DNA from: Pseudomonadota bacterium
Lineage (GTDB): Bacteria; Pseudomonadota; Gammaproteobacteria; Steroidobacterales; Steroidobacteraceae
NCBI GenBank assembly: GCA_021805275.1
Contig: JAJZFQ010000040.1
Location: forward strand, 1-5,457
Direction of reading: 5' to 3'
DNA length: 5,457 nt
The notes under the pieces are model-generated. The model was not told the DNA's origin and made no database searches. It saw only the letters and a list, made by a program, of their open reading frames with translations. Each line of letters starts with the position of its first letter. Within the stretch, counting starts at the first letter, position 1. The position numbers and the translations under genes are program-made. Below, piece by piece: positions 5,034-5,457 of the stretch.

Positions 5034-5248
5034 CTCGAGGCCGCCGGATCGGGCCAGATCGGCACCGACCGGACGCGCCGCAGAGGTGTCCCGTTTGCAT
5101 ATAGCACAGCCGACGCCCGGCGGCCGGCCCTCACGCCGTCGGTGACGAGCGGCGCGGGGATTGTTCCAAACTGGGACGCCCCCCCCGGTTCGCGCGGGCT
5201 GCGGGTCCTGCGGGCACTCGGACAGGATCCTCGAGGCGATCAGCGCAT
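5034..5248. other. non-coding gap upstream of the acetyltransferase gene
   Basis: I find no credible gene here. Arms CCGACG (5110-5115) and CGTCGG (5137-5142) form a dyad just upstream of the -10 candidate for the reverse-strand gene. A run of eight C occurs at 5179-5186. GGTCCTG and CAGGATCC around 5205-5229 form a weak bulged stem after the right-edge gene; it has no T-run and is at best a poor terminator. Confidence 0.4.
5098..5106 (-). promoter_or_regulatory. possible extended -10 promoter for the acetyltransferase gene
   Basis: Read on the minus strand this is TGCTATATG, a TGn extended -10 with TATATG, the only AT-rich spot in the gap. There is no recognisable -35. Transcription would start near 5091, giving a leader of about 130 bases that contains the strong hairpin at 4991-5033. 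Confidence 0.3.
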
Positions 5249-5457
5249 TTACGGCACGACACGGATCTGCGCGCGGTGTTCGACGGGCAGTTCGACGGAC
5301 GTGACAGGACCGAACCGATCGGTGCTGTCAGCCCAGCACGCGTGCGCACAACGGCTGAGCGCCGCAGGACTGGCGAGGCGCGGGAGCACCTGGCCGTTGA
5401 GCTCGACGGTATGCCCCTGTACCCGGTGCAGGACGAACAGGTAACGGCGCAGCGCCG
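5249..5457 (-). CDS. C-terminal end of an unidentified protein (cut by window edge)
   Basis: A reverse-strand frame enters from the right edge and stops at TAA (5249-5251), giving the last 68 residues of a longer protein. It has alternating hydrophobic residues and turn motifs like a beta-sandwich: RRYLFVLHRVQGHTVELNG, then ACWADSTDRFGPVTSVELP and RAQIRVVP. No charged low-complexity bias is seen, which supports real coding. The pattern of a strand pair around 'VELNG' followed by W...D...VTSVELP recalls the terminal domains of some glycoside hydrolases such as GH31, but that is a guess. It reads in the same direction as the acetyltransferase gene, about 290 bases upstream of it, so co-transcription is not obvious. 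Confidence 0.55.
   Translation of the reverse strand, partial: ALRRYLFVLHRVQGHTVELNGQVLPRLASPAALSRCAHACWADSTDRFGPVTSVELPVEHRAQIRVVP

Noticed and set aside
5179..5186. Run of eight C as a phase-variation tract
   Set aside because: It lies outside any credible coding frame and not between promoter boxes, so slippage would have no obvious effect; a sequencing artefact is also possible.
4965..5444. 159-codon forward open frame opposite the leader and the right-edge gene
   Set aside because: No ribosome binding site, Arg/Ser/Thr-rich, and it overlaps both the strong hairpin and the better reverse-strand coding frame.

Overview
The window is GC-rich DNA with the codon use and short Shine-Dalgarno signals of a bacterial chromosome. 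The chloride-channel protein belongs to the 'GHGIPEA...GAEGP...GGTLAP' branch of the ClC family, which I associate with Proteobacteria. Together with the base composition this suggests a GC-rich beta- or gammaproteobacterium. I cannot name a genus. I see no phage, transposon, CRISPR or plasmid genes.

Layout, left to right. (1) 1-97: possibly the last codons of a gene cut by the window edge, sharing an ATGA stop/start overlap with the next gene. (2) 94-927, forward: a ferritin-like di-iron protein with a complete ligand set spaced much as in acyl-ACP desaturases; its substrate is unknown. (3) 928-1527: about 600 non-coding bases rich in inverted repeats. They end in a dyad overlapping a good -10 box, followed by a hairpin that covers the ribosome binding site of the next gene. 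(4) 1528-3306, forward: a ClC-family anion channel or transporter with two C-terminal CBS domains. It keeps the gating glutamate, but the residues matching the chloride-binding serine and tyrosine and the internal proton glutamate of E. coli ClcA are changed. (5) 3338-3369: a promoter with a 20-bp spacer and strong similarity to the ZntR/MerR-type zntA promoter. (6) 3379-4482, forward: a ten-helix membrane protein of the TehA/SLAC1 (TDT) type with a His/Cys cluster in an early loop. (7) 4483-4520: a short convergent gap with a GC hairpin. (8) 4521-4961, reverse: a GNAT N-acetyltransferase with a long bulged hairpin in its leader. (9) 5249-5457, reverse: the C-terminal end of an unidentified protein that runs off the right edge.

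The most interesting part is 1440-4482. Two structurally unrelated anion-channel families (ClC and SLAC1/TehA) sit side by side in the same direction, but each appears to have its own control. The ClC gene has a dyad at its -10 box and a hidden ribosome binding site. The SLAC1-like gene has what looks like a heavy-metal-responsive MerR-family promoter. That would link anion movement to metal stress, but this is an inference from promoter geometry and neighbourhood; no regulator gene lies in the window. The ferritin-like gene, the acetyltransferase and the right-edge gene show no evident functional link to this pair.
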